Source of the DNA: Prolixibacteraceae bacterium JC049 | GTDB taxonomy: Bacteria > Bacteroidota > Bacteroidia > Bacteroidales > Prolixibacteraceae | Direction: 5' to 3' | Length of the DNA: 64,000 nt | NCBI GenBank assembly: GCA_023369685.1 | Contig: SACZ01000001.1 | Coordinates: forward strand, 744,381-808,380 | Shown: one piece after another, positions 43,097 to 51,244 of the stretch | How the letters are laid out: every line of letters starts with the position of its first letter | Position numbering within the stretch: the stretch's first letter is position 1 | Made by a program: the position numbers and the translations under genes | Notes under the pieces: model-generated | Database searches by the model: none | What the model was told of the DNA's origin: nothing | What the model saw: the letters and a program-made list of their open reading frames with translations, nothing else

Positions 43097-45451
43097 ATGA
43101 GTTCAGCCTTTAGTAAATTTTATTTAATACAGTTCATTGTATTGATTTTAGTGGTCGTAGCATGTTCCCCAAAAGAAAATGAGTTTATTGATAAGCAAAA
43201 GTTTAACGATAATTGGGAATTTGTAATACAAAATAAGAGAAATCTAGATAATGGTTTTATCGGCAGAACATTTAATGATTTAGATTGGGAAAAGGTTCAG
43301 ATTCCCCACTCACCTAGAATTGAATCTTTAATCGTAAATGATCAGTGGCAAGGGATCTGTTGGTATAGAAAGTCTTTTGAGTTGCCATCAAGAATGAGAG
43401 GTAAAAAACTATATCTCAAATTTGAAGGAGCGATGAATGTAGCCGACGTTTGGGTAAATGGAGTCAAAAAGAAACAACATAGTGGAGGATATCTTCCTTT
43501 TGTTGTTGATTTCTCCGACGAAGCTTTATGGGATGAAGAAAATATAGTGATTGTAAGGTTAGATAACAGAGATAATCCGATTACTGGACCTAAGCCATTG
43601 AAAAATCTAGATTTCAATACCTATGGAGGAATTTATAGGAACGTCTGGCTTATTGCAAAATCTCCACTTCATATTACTGACCCTATTCTTGCAAATAAAA
43701 AAGCAAGTGGAGGAGTTTTTATTTCTTATCCTAAGGTTTCAGAAAGAGAGGCAGTAATAAGAGTACAAACACATGTTGTAAATGAGGCAGTAAAAGCAGA
43801 AAAATTCAATGTTAAAAATACTTTGTATCGAAATGGAGAAGCAATTATATCAATAATCAAAGATGGTTGTAATCTGCAGTTTAATGAAGATACAGAGTTC
43901 ATAACTGAATTTCATGTTGAAAAACCAGCACTTTGGTCTCCTCAATTTCCTAATCTTTATTTACTTGAAACAACGCTTTTGAAAGATGGAGTTGTTGTTG
44001 ATAAGGAGGAGACTAAGATTGGAATTAAGAGAATCGAATTTCGAGGACAAGAACTTTTCCTTAATGGGAAGAAAACTTTTCTGAGAGGAGTGAATCGCCA
44101 TCAGGAGTATCCTTTTATTGGTTATGCGCTATCAGATAAAGCGCAGTATCGAGATGCTAAGAAAATTAAAGATGCAGGGTTTGATTATGTTAGACTATCT
44201 CATTACCCACATTCTCGATCATTTATGGATGCTTGTGATGAGTTAGGTATAGTGACAGTTGATGCAATACTTGGATGGCAGTATTATAATAATGATTCAC
44301 TGTTCCAGAAACATGTTTTTCAAACAGCTCGTGATTTAATTCGGCGAGATCGTAATCATGCTTCTGTATTAGCATGGGAGGTATCGTTGAATGAATCAGG
44401 GATGCCAAATACCTTTATCGACTCTTTGCATCATATTGCTCACGAAGAATATCCTGGAGATCAATGTTTTTCTGCAGGATGGAAAGAGTATGGCTACGAT
44501 ATCTATTTGCAGGCCAGACAGCATCGTTTAAATCATTATAATAAAGCTCTGAAAAAACCTTATATTGTCTCGGAGTACGGCGATTGGGAATACTATGCAA
44601 TGAATGCTGGATTGAATCAGGATAGTTGGGAAAATCTGCTTCGAGCTGACCGTTCAAGTCGTCAGTTAAGGACAAGTGGAGAAAAGAGATTGATTCAACA
44701 GGCAAAGAATATCCAGGAAGCTCATAATGATAATTTCAATACGCCTGCATGTGCTGATGGCTATTGGATTATGTTTGACTATAACCGAGGATATGCTAAA
44801 GATCTTGAAGCATCAGGAATCATGGATATTTTTAGATTACCAAAACCTGCATACTATTTTTATCAGAGTCAGCGTGATGCTAAGAACCAATTTGGAGGAC
44901 CAATGGTTTATATTGCTTCAAATTGGAATGAAAAGTCTAATACTAATATTTGTATTTATAGTAATTGTGATGAGATTGAACTTTTTCTGAATGGAAGTTC
45001 TTTTGGCAAGAAGCAACCATTATCAGATCGTATTTCAAAGAACCTTAATCATCCTCCATTCCTATTCAAGCTAGAAAAATTCATTCCAGGAGAACTAAAA
45101 GCTATTGGATATATTGGTGGAGAAAATGTAGCAGAACATATAGTAAAAACACCAGAGGAGATAAAAGACTTGGCTATTGAAATTGATGAGAATGGTAAGA
45201 ATGTGAGTATAGAGGATGTTGTTTTTGTTTATGTTAGATTACTTGATAGAAACAAAACAGTTGTACCAATAAATGGAGACAAAATAGAAGTTATTGTTGA
45301 TGGAGCTGCTTCTATTCAAAATAGGGAGCCAATTAAAATAGAAGCAGGAATTGCAACAGCTTTAATAAAAACAAATCATCAAGGGGGAGTTTTGAAGATT
45401 AAAGCAATATATGGTGACTTTGTGGCCGAAAAAAATATCATTATTAAATAA
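43097..45451 (+). CDS. GH2 glycoside hydrolase lipoprotein
   Basis: 784 aa. Lipoprotein signal with Cys23 ('VVVACSPKE'). Sugar-binding jelly-roll about 35-200 ('DVWVNGVKKKQHSGGYLPF'), Ig-like domain about 205-310, TIM barrel with 'FLRGVNRHQEYPF', acid/base Glu433 ('SLNESGMP') and nucleophile Glu493 ('IVSEYGDW'). The C-terminal ~130 residues are an Ig-like domain of the DUF4982 type. It differs from the GH2 at 35671 in domain tail and sequence, so probably cleaves a different linkage. It is the last gene before the second copy of the twin terminator. Substrate (beta-galactoside, beta-glucuronide or beta-mannoside) not decidable. Confidence 0.93.
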   Translation: MSSAFSKFYLIQFIVLILVVVACSPKENEFIDKQKFNDNWEFVIQNKRNLDNGFIGRTFNDLDWEKVQIPHSPRIESLIVNDQWQGICWYRKSFELPSRMRGKKLYLKFEGAMNVADVWVNGVKKKQHSGGYLPFVVDFSDEALWDEENIVIVRLDNRDNPITGPKPLKNLDFNTYGGIYRNVWLIAKSPLHITDPILANKKASGGVFISYPKVSEREAVIRVQTHVVNEAVKAEKFNVKNTLYRNGEAIISIIKDGCNLQFNEDTEFITEFHVEKPALWSPQFPNLYLLETTLLKDGVVVDKEETKIGIKRIEFRGQELFLNGKKTFLRGVNRHQEYPFIGYALSDKAQYRDAKKIKDAGFDYVRLSHYPHSRSFMDACDELGIVTVDAILGWQYYNNDSLFQKHVFQTARDLIRRDRNHASVLAWEVSLNESGMPNTFIDSLHHIAHEEYPGDQCFSAGWKEYGYDIYLQARQHRLNHYNKALKKPYIVSEYGDWEYYAMNAGLNQDSWENLLRADRSSRQLRTSGEKRLIQQAKNIQEAHNDNFNTPACADGYWIMFDYNRGYAKDLEASGIMDIFRLPKPAYYFYQSQRDAKNQFGGPMVYIASNWNEKSNTNICIYSNCDEIELFLNGSSFGKKQPLSDRISKNLNHPPFLFKLEKFIPGELKAIGYIGGENVAEHIVKTPEEIKDLAIEIDENGKNVSIEDVVFVYVRLLDRNKTVVPINGDKIEVIVDGAASIQNREPIKIEAGIATALIKTNHQGGVLKIKAIYGDFVAEKNIIIK

Positions 45452-45509
45452 TCAGGCTATCGGTTTATTCTAACTGAAAACTTCTTTATGATTTACAAGG
45501 TGATAATGT

Positions 45510-45546
45510 AAGAGGGCCTCAGCAATGCTGGGGGCTTCTTTTTTAT
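45510..45546 (+). terminator. Rho-independent terminator of the GH2-GH95 operon
   Basis: Arms 45510-45523 and 45527-45540 pair around a 3-base loop (one mismatch), followed by TTTTATT. It is nearly identical to the terminator at 35481-35517, including the 'CTCAGC...GCTGGGGG' core. Confidence 0.88.
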
Positions 45547-45590
45547 TATATGGTACTTGCTATAACTGACAGTAGCAACACCGAAAGAAA

Positions 45591-45650
45591 AATCCCGCAG
45601 GGATACTCCGTTGGTTCGAGTTTACAACTCGGATTTCAGGCGTTAGGCTG
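45591..45650. repeat. REP-like palindromes in the GH2-selD intergenic region
   Basis: Two palindromes close together: ATCCC-gca-GGGAT (45592-45604) and CGAGTT-tac-AACTCG (45617-45631). The second has the same stem with 3-base-loop shape as the palindrome at 53010-53030. This 447-base gap (45452-45898) otherwise holds only two terminators and the repeat at 45668-45740. Confidence 0.5.
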
Positions 45651-45667
45651 AAAAATAACAACTGTTT

Positions 45668-45740
45668 AAAGCGTGTCCTTGCATAAAACATTCCCCTTGG
45701 TAATTAAATCTAATTCCCTTTCTTCCGGTTTCCAGATTCC
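45668..45740. repeat. degenerate dispersed repeat, copy A
   Basis: 'AAAGCGTGTCCTTGC' (45668-45682) matches 14 of 15 bases at 52921-52935, and 'TCCGGTTTCCAGATTCC' (45724-45740) matches 15 of 17 bases at 53147-53163. Order and orientation are the same in both copies, but the spacing differs (about 40 versus 210 bases), suggesting an eroded mobile or REP-associated element. No ORF in it. Confidence 0.5.
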
Positions 45741-45833
45741 TTTTCGAACTTCCTTAGGAAGTCTCAAGGAGCGGTAATTGACGCGACAGAAACATAGCAC
45801 TTGTTGAATCCCCTGTCAGTGGAAATATTATAC

Positions 45834-45869
45834 AAAAAACCGGCTACCCTTTAGGAAAAGAAGCCGGTT
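45834..45869 (-). terminator. Rho-independent terminator after selD
   Basis: AACCGGCT at 45838-45845 pairs with AGCCGGTT at 45862-45869. Read on the minus strand the hairpin runs straight into a T-run (A-run on plus at 45834-45839). It ends the ThrE-MnmH-SelD unit. Confidence 0.85.
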
Positions 45870-45898
45870 CGTTTATTCTATATGAGTTTACTCTAACT

Positions 45899-46939
45899 CT
45901 AATCAACAATAGTAATTAGCTTCTGTCCATCGGTTGGAGAGGATAGATATCCAAACGATGTGTGAGGAAGCTGATTATCCTTAAGTAGCTGTTTTACTTT
46001 ATCAATGGCAGCTGGTTCAACGGCGATAAGTAGTCCTCCCGATGTTTGTGGGTCGGCCAAAAGCAGTTTGTCATCTTCGTTGGTAAGTGCCACATTGTGT
46101 CCATAGCTATCCCAATTGCGGTGAGTTCCTCCTGGAATACATCCTTGCTGAATATAGTAATCTACTTCCTTGAAATGGGGAACTTTCTTTAGGTCGATTT
46201 GAGCCGTTAGGTTGCTTCCTTCGCACATCTCAGTAAGGTGTCCAAGCAGACCAAATCCAGTAACATCAGTCATGGCAGTGATACCTTCGATATTGGCTAG
46301 TTCCTGACCAATTTTATTCAATTTGGCCATGCACTCAGGAGCAAGGTCTTCGTGCTCTTCCAACAATTTTCCTTGTTTCTGCGCTGTACTTAAAACACCA
46401 ACCCCAAGAGGTTTCGTTAAAAATAACTCACAACCGGCAGTGGCAGTATCGTTGCGTTTTAATCCATCGATAGCTACCTGACCGGTAACAGCTAATCCGA
46501 ATATAGGCTCAGGACTGTCGATGCTGTGTCCGCCTGCCAATGGAATGCCTGCTTCTGCACACACCTGACGACCTCCCTCAAGCACTTGCTGTGCTACTTC
46601 CGGATCGAGTTTATTGATGGGCCATCCTAAAATAGCAATGGCCAATAAAGGAGTTCCTCCCATGGCATATACATCGCTAATGGCATTGGTAGCAGCAATG
46701 CGCCCAAATGTTGTTGGGTCATCAACAATAGGCATAAAGAAGTCGGTGGTGCTGATAACAGCAGTACCATTTCCCATATCGAAAACAGCAGCATCATCGC
46801 GACTGTCGTTGCCTACCAATAGGTTAGGATGATCGATTTTGGGTAACTTGCTTTGTAAAATGGTAGAGAGCACTTTGGGGGATATTTTACATCCACAACC
46901 GGCTCCATGACTATATTGTGTTAATCTTATCTTGGTCAT
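45899..46939 (-). CDS. selD: selenide, water dikinase
   Basis: 346 aa. It makes selenophosphate from selenide and ATP in the cytoplasm. It closely follows the E. coli SelD pattern: '[16 protein letters not shown]' (residues 6-21), with the catalytic position filled by Cys15 rather than selenocysteine and Lys18 present; '[13 protein letters not shown]', '[17 protein letters not shown]', '[10 protein letters not shown]', '[18 protein letters not shown]' and 'DPQTSGGLL'. Full length for the family. The start overlaps the end of mnmH by 29 bases, so the two are translationally coupled. No SelA, SelB or selC was found in the window, so the visible use of selenophosphate is tRNA selenation. Confidence 0.97.
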   Translation of the reverse strand: MTKIRLTQYSHGAGCGCKISPKVLSTILQSKLPKIDHPNLLVGNDSRDDAAVFDMGNGTAVISTTDFFMPIVDDPTTFGRIAATNAISDVYAMGGTPLLAIAILGWPINKLDPEVAQQVLEGGRQVCAEAGIPLAGGHSIDSPEPIFGLAVTGQVAIDGLKRNDTATAGCELFLTKPLGVGVLSTAQKQGKLLEEHEDLAPECMAKLNKIGQELANIEGITAMTDVTGFGLLGHLTEMCEGSNLTAQIDLKKVPHFKEVDYYIQQGCIPGGTHRNWDSYGHNVALTNEDDKLLLADPQTSGGLLIAVEPAAIDKVKQLLKDNQLPHTSFGYLSSPTDGQKLITIVD

Positions 46940-47963
46940 AATTGGTTACAAATTTTAGAATTTCTTTGGCGTTTTGGCTATGATCAACTTCGTTGAGAGG
47001 TATAGCAGTAACCGCTTTTTTGTCCCTCTTTTCAGTTCCTCTGACATACGATTTGTCGTAGTATTGCAAGGCAATCATTGCTACTTTCTGGTAGTTGCCC
47101 TTGTCAATTAATTCAATGGCTTCTTTTACATTTTGCCCACCTAAACGCTTCGAAATACGATTAATGGAATCGATTAAACATTGGTTGTTGCAGTGAGTAT
47201 ATTCGGTTACCAGATGCTTGGCTCTCTCTTCTTTCGGTATATTTAAAAAGAAAAGTTGCTGTTGGCGCATCTGCGAAAACAATCCCATCGGTATTTTTAC
47301 TCCGCCAATGCTATGGCTTTCATCCTCTAGCCAAATATCTTGGTGTGTATTAAGCAAATGAAGTTTTTCGTATAAATCGTTTTCAAACTGTTCAACAGTT
47401 GGTTGTGGGCTTTCACCAATGGCTCCAAATGCCGAACCTTTGTGATGAGCTAATCCTTCCAGATCGATGACTTGCTTGCCCATCTTTTGAAGTTCTTTTA
47501 GTATGTATGTCTTACCACTACCGGTATAACCGCCAATAATACGCAGTTTCATCGGTCGCTCAAATTGCGATAAAATATACTTACGGTAGGCTTTATATCC
47601 TCCTGTTATAACACCTACGTTACTGAAACCATTATCGGCCAGGTGCTGTGCAAAAGAGTGGCTGCGCATACCGCCTCGCCAGCAGTGAATAACAATATTT
47701 CCTGATGGTGCTACTTTCCTACTTTCATCGATAAACCATTGCAGTTTTGGATTTACATACTCGTAGCCCAATTCAATGGCTTTTTCCTTTGATTTTTGTT
47801 TGTAAACAGTACCTACATGGGCACGTTCGTCGTTGGTAAACAGTGGTATATTAATTGCTCCCGGAATATGTCCTTTTTCATATTCACCAGGCGATCTAAC
47901 GTCTATGAGTGGAGATTTTTCTTCTGTTCCTAAATAACTTTCAATATCGATTTCTCTCATCAT
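46911..47963 (-). CDS. mnmH: tRNA 2-selenouridine synthase (MnmH/SelU/YbbB)
   Basis: 350 aa. Replaces sulfur by selenium at the wobble 2-thiouridine of tRNAs for Lys, Glu and Gln using selenophosphate. N-terminal rhodanese domain (about 1-120) with catalytic Cys94 in '[12 protein letters not shown]', then a P-loop domain ('[12 protein letters not shown]', about 144-155) and '[10 protein letters not shown]'. The length matches the family. The next gene is selD, its selenium donor. Two adjacent ATG codons begin the ORF (47963 and 47960). A TACTTTTG box lies immediately upstream, raising the possibility of a very short or absent leader. Confidence 0.96.
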   Translation of the reverse strand: MMREIDIESYLGTEEKSPLIDVRSPGEYEKGHIPGAINIPLFTNDERAHVGTVYKQKSKEKAIELGYEYVNPKLQWFIDESRKVAPSGNIVIHCWRGGMRSHSFAQHLADNGFSNVGVITGGYKAYRKYILSQFERPMKLRIIGGYTGSGKTYILKELQKMGKQVIDLEGLAHHKGSAFGAIGESPQPTVEQFENDLYEKLHLLNTHQDIWLEDESHSIGGVKIPMGLFSQMRQQQLFFLNIPKEERAKHLVTEYTHCNNQCLIDSINRISKRLGGQNVKEAIELIDKGNYQKVAMIALQYYDKSYVRGTEKRDKKAVTAIPLNEVDHSQNAKEILKFVTNYDQDKINTI

Positions 47964-47967
47964 TTTG

Positions 47968-47975
47968 CAAAAGTA
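47968..47975 (-). promoter_or_regulatory. candidate -7 box directly before mnmH
   Basis: Minus strand reads TACTTTTGC, an exact TAnnTTTGC match, ending only about 5 bases before the first ATG. No -33 TTTG was found at normal spacing. If real, the mRNA would be nearly leaderless. Confidence 0.3.
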
Positions 47976-48023
47976 CGACTTTTGAGCTGCCGATGTTCTC
48001 CAATGGACGAAAAATATAGAAAG

Positions 48024-49229
48024 CTACTGGTTTTGTGCCTTGTCAACGAAGCTTCCCGAGAAAATTAGTCCTCCGATAATTCCCATGAAGATGTATAGAA
48101 CCTGTTCTCCCATGTTAGTATGAGGCACCGATTCGGTTAAGAAAACACTACTTAAACCGATGAATGCTTTACTCCCAGGTACCAACATGATGATGCCGGG
48201 AATAAGAAATACCAGTGCCGGTGAATGAGTGATTTTTCGGAAGAACTTACTGATGAAAACAGCTACCATAGAGCCAATAAAAGTACTAATTAGAATCCCC
48301 GTAAACTGAAGAAGGACAGTGGTGAAAAAGCAAAGAAATCCGGCTATTACAGCAAACAGAATGTCTTTCCCTCTGATTTTAAATACAGGAGTTAAACTGA
48401 ATGCCAGTATGATAATTGCCACTAGTACTAATCCAATGGGAGTGGTGTGCACCACATTGTTGGGTTGAAGATCTACAAATAGTGGTAATGTGGCCAGACC
48501 TAGTACAACGCCTAGAAACTGTTTAAAAAGTGAAACCAGTGCATCGAAAAGTTTTGCTGTTCCCGATACTAAACTTCGCGAAGTGATCTCCTCCAAAGCC
48601 GAAGTGATGGATAGTCCGGGAATGAATACAATGATCGACGCCAAAATGGTCATCGAAATATTTATATCGTGGAATTTTAGAGAAAGAAGTCCCGCAATAA
48701 TAGTGGCTATAAATGCCACTAACGATTCCAGTATGCTACGAATATAGTTCGATCGCTTTCCCCATAGTGTAATGGCATAAATTATGGCACCAATTCCCGA
48801 AGCTGCTATGGAAGAGGTCCAGTTGTAATCCAAAACCAAGCTAAATGCACCTGCGGAAGCCATAAAAGCCAAAAGCTCGATGAATTTGCCATAACCCAAT
48901 GGCATGGTTTTAATTTGCTCGATGGCCGTTTTTGCCTCATCAAATCCCATCTTCTTATTGAGCACAGCATTGGCTATTTCCACAATTTTGGAGAGCGCTC
49001 CAAGATTCAATTCGCCAGGGGGTACACATTCGATGTAATTGTAGGTTTGCTCATCTTCCTCGTAAAAGACATAGTTGATCCAGGTGGGCGTATCCATAAA
49101 GCTTCCTTTAATGCCATTCTGTTTAGCAATCTCGGTCAAATAAATCTGCGATTTATAAGATGGCACACCATAAGTGTGAAGGGCTTTTCCCAACTGAATA
49201 ATGAACTGATATTGATGAGGAATTTGCAT
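48024..49229 (-). CDS. ThrE-type threonine/serine exporter (fused YjjP-YjjB architecture)
   Basis: 401 aa if started at ATG 49229 ('MQIPHQYQF'), which matches the family's usual N-terminus; an in-frame ATG at 49322 would add 31 poorly conserved residues. The cytoplasmic N-terminal domain (DUF1212, about 1-125) carries 'ALHTYGVPSYKSQIYL' and 'CVPPGELNLGALSKI'. About ten hydrophobic helices follow, with 'VFIPGLSITSALEEIT' and 'FLIPGIIMLVPGSKAF' repeat-like signatures of the two halves. Members export threonine and serine or small organic acids across the inner membrane. It lies 60 bases upstream of mnmH on the same strand. Confidence 0.9.
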   Translation of the reverse strand: MQIPHQYQFIIQLGKALHTYGVPSYKSQIYLTEIAKQNGIKGSFMDTPTWINYVFYEEDEQTYNYIECVPPGELNLGALSKIVEIANAVLNKKMGFDEAKTAIEQIKTMPLGYGKFIELLAFMASAGAFSLVLDYNWTSSIAASGIGAIIYAITLWGKRSNYIRSILESLVAFIATIIAGLLSLKFHDINISMTILASIIVFIPGLSITSALEEITSRSLVSGTAKLFDALVSLFKQFLGVVLGLATLPLFVDLQPNNVVHTTPIGLVLVAIIILAFSLTPVFKIRGKDILFAVIAGFLCFFTTVLLQFTGILISTFIGSMVAVFISKFFRKITHSPALVFLIPGIIMLVPGSKAFIGLSSVFLTESVPHTNMGEQVLYIFMGIIGGLIFSGSFVDKAQNQ

Positions 49230-49762
49230 GACTATCTGAATTGTTCTAAATCTCGTAATTTGATAGTGCAAGTACCAAAAATGTTTTGAAAAAAGCAAAA
49301 TGCTAAAACCTGATTTCGACATTAAATTTTGAATTCAGACCGCTTATAAATAGTTAGTTTCAAATATAAATGATGAAAGAATAGCAGGTCTATTGTGAGG
49401 CATTTATGTGCAGAAAATAGCTGTTTATAAGAGGCTTTGTATAAAAAATCGATTTATGTCGTTAAATTTTATCGCAATAGATTACTATTCCTCAAAAATT
49501 TGCCTCGTAAATCAATCTTGTTATAACAATCTGAATTATAAAATTTAAATCGAGCTCAGGTTTACACATTTCAGCATTGAAAAGATGAAAAGAAGATAAG
49601 TTCAGTATTGAAATAAAAACGCGTTATGCAACTTTTCTCCTCCTATAGAAAGACGATTATTTCCCTTTTGAGTACAAAATTACACTTAGAAAGAGTACAA
49701 AATAATGACCTTTGAGTTGTGTTATTGCTAGCCAGTCTTATGCCAAATTAAAAAACGAATCA
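49230..49762. other. 533-base divergent intergenic region (exporter / sulfatases)
   Basis: AT-rich, no convincing coding sequence. It holds a minus-strand TATATTTG (-7-like, plus coordinates 49361-49368) that could serve the exporter, giving a leader of about 125 bases to ATG 49229. Nearer the sulfatases it holds an 11-base direct repeat (49670-49703). No hairpin terminator seen. Confidence 0.5.
49670..49703 (+). promoter_or_regulatory. direct-repeat candidate operator upstream of the sulfatase operon
   Basis: GAGTACAAAAT occurs twice exactly, at 49670-49680 and 49693-49703, 23 bases apart start to start (about two DNA turns). The second copy ends 59 bases before the sulfatase ATG at 49763. 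Spaced direct repeats are typical of AraC-type regulators, including HTCS output domains. The actual binder is unknown. Confidence 0.5.
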
Positions 49763-51244
49763 ATGAAATTAATTCATCGAACAGTTTTATGTGGAATTGG
49801 ACTCTCCATGTGTGTGGGAGGTACTTTTGCCCATGAAAGAAAAAAGAGCGAAGATCGACCCAATGTGATTCTGATTATGGCCGATGATTTAGGGTGGGGA
49901 GATACCGGATACAACGGAAATCCTGTGATTAAAACACCTTACTTGGATCAGATGGCTAATGAAGGCATTCGATTTAATCGATTTTATAGTGTTTCAGCAG
50001 TATGTTCTCCAACCCGATGCAGTGTGTTGACCGGAAGGAACCCATTTCGGAGTGGTGTTTTTCATGCCAATCAGGGAATATTGCGCCCCGAAGAGGTGAC
50101 TATTCCTGAGTTATTGAAAGAAAAAGGATATAGCACCGGGCATTTTGGGAAATGGCATTTGGGTACACTCACCCATCAGGAAAAAGATGCCAACCGAGGT
50201 CGTGTTGGAAACACCAGAGAATATAATCCGCCAGCTCTTCATGGATACGATCAGGCTTTTGTTACCGAATCGAAGGTGCCCACGTGGGATCCGATGAAGA
50301 AACCTGTAGGAAAAGTGTCTCATTTGGGGTGGAATGCTTTAGAAGAAGATGACGATTGGAAACCATATGGTACCCATTATTGGGACATTGATGGCAACAA
50401 AGTAACCGACAATTTAGATGGCGACGACAGTCGTGTGATAATGGACCGAGTGTTGCCATTTATCAACAAGAGTGTGAAGCAGGAGAAGCCATTTTTTGCA
50501 GTGGTTTGGTTTCATACTCCACACTTGCCGTGTGTGGCAGGTCCTGAATACCGAGAAATGTATAAGGGCCAAAGCGAGTTAATGCAGAACTATGCGGGCT
50601 GCATTACCGCAATGGATGATCAGATTGGACGCTTACGAAGTTATTTGCAGCAATTAAATGTCGATGAGAATACGATGATCTGGTTCTGTAGCGATAATGG
50701 CCCGGAACGCAATACTCCAGGGATTACTGCTGGATATCGCGAGCGAAAAAGAAGTTTGCATGAAGGAGGGGTTCGCGTTCCCGGGGTGATGGTTTGGCCG
50801 CAGCGAGTAAAGAAGAATCGCATCGTCGATTTTCCTGCAGTTACTTCTGATTATTTGCCAACCATTGCAGAGGTGTTGAATATCAAAGCGAAGAAGATGC
50901 CTAACCAGTTGGATGGTATTAGTTTACTTCCGCTAATTGATGGGAAGCAAATGAAGCGTAAATCACCCATCGGATTTTGTTATCCTAATCAGGTGAGTCT
51001 ATCGGGCGATCGGTATAAGGTTTACGCAAGAAATGGGAAATTGGAGTTTTATGATATAATAAACGATCCGTACGAGAAAAAATCATTATCCAACCATCGA
51101 GAAATGGAGAAGATGCAGAAAGAGATGCGCGAGTTTGTGAAGTCGTGCAAAGAAAGTTTCGATGGCAAAGAGTATGGAACAAAATCGTATGATAAACTAA
51201 ATCAGAAATGGAAAAATCCTTATGGAAATGAAAAGAAGAAATAA
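49763..51244 (+). CDS. S1-family sulfatase, canonical C-x-P-x-R
   Basis: 493 aa from ATG 49763; an in-frame ATG at 49712 would add residues before the signal peptide. Signal peptide to about 24. The formylglycine site is Cys81 in 'VCSPTRCSVLTGR'. Metal-binding residues lie in 'VILIMADDLGWGD' and 'WFCSDNGPE'; 'GHFGKWHLG' holds the conserved Lys/His pair. It hydrolyses sulfate esters on carbohydrates after Cys-to-formylglycine maturation; the maturase is not in the window. The stop overlaps the next sulfatase gene by 23 bases. Confidence 0.95.
   Translation: MKLIHRTVLCGIGLSMCVGGTFAHERKKSEDRPNVILIMADDLGWGDTGYNGNPVIKTPYLDQMANEGIRFNRFYSVSAVCSPTRCSVLTGRNPFRSGVFHANQGILRPEEVTIPELLKEKGYSTGHFGKWHLGTLTHQEKDANRGRVGNTREYNPPALHGYDQAFVTESKVPTWDPMKKPVGKVSHLGWNALEEDDDWKPYGTHYWDIDGNKVTDNLDGDDSRVIMDRVLPFINKSVKQEKPFFAVVWFHTPHLPCVAGPEYREMYKGQSELMQNYAGCITAMDDQIGRLRSYLQQLNVDENTMIWFCSDNGPERNTPGITAGYRERKRSLHEGGVRVPGVMVWPQRVKKNRIVDFPAVTSDYLPTIAEVLNIKAKKMPNQLDGISLLPLIDGKQMKRKSPIGFCYPNQVSLSGDRYKVYARNGKLEFYDIINDPYEKKSLSNHREMEKMQKEMREFVKSCKESFDGKEYGTKSYDKLNQKWKNPYGNEKKK

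Noticed and set aside
45899-46939. Selenocysteine-containing SelD
   Set aside because: The catalytic position is Cys15 (TGC-type codon read as Cys); no in-frame TGA, so no SECIS element is needed.
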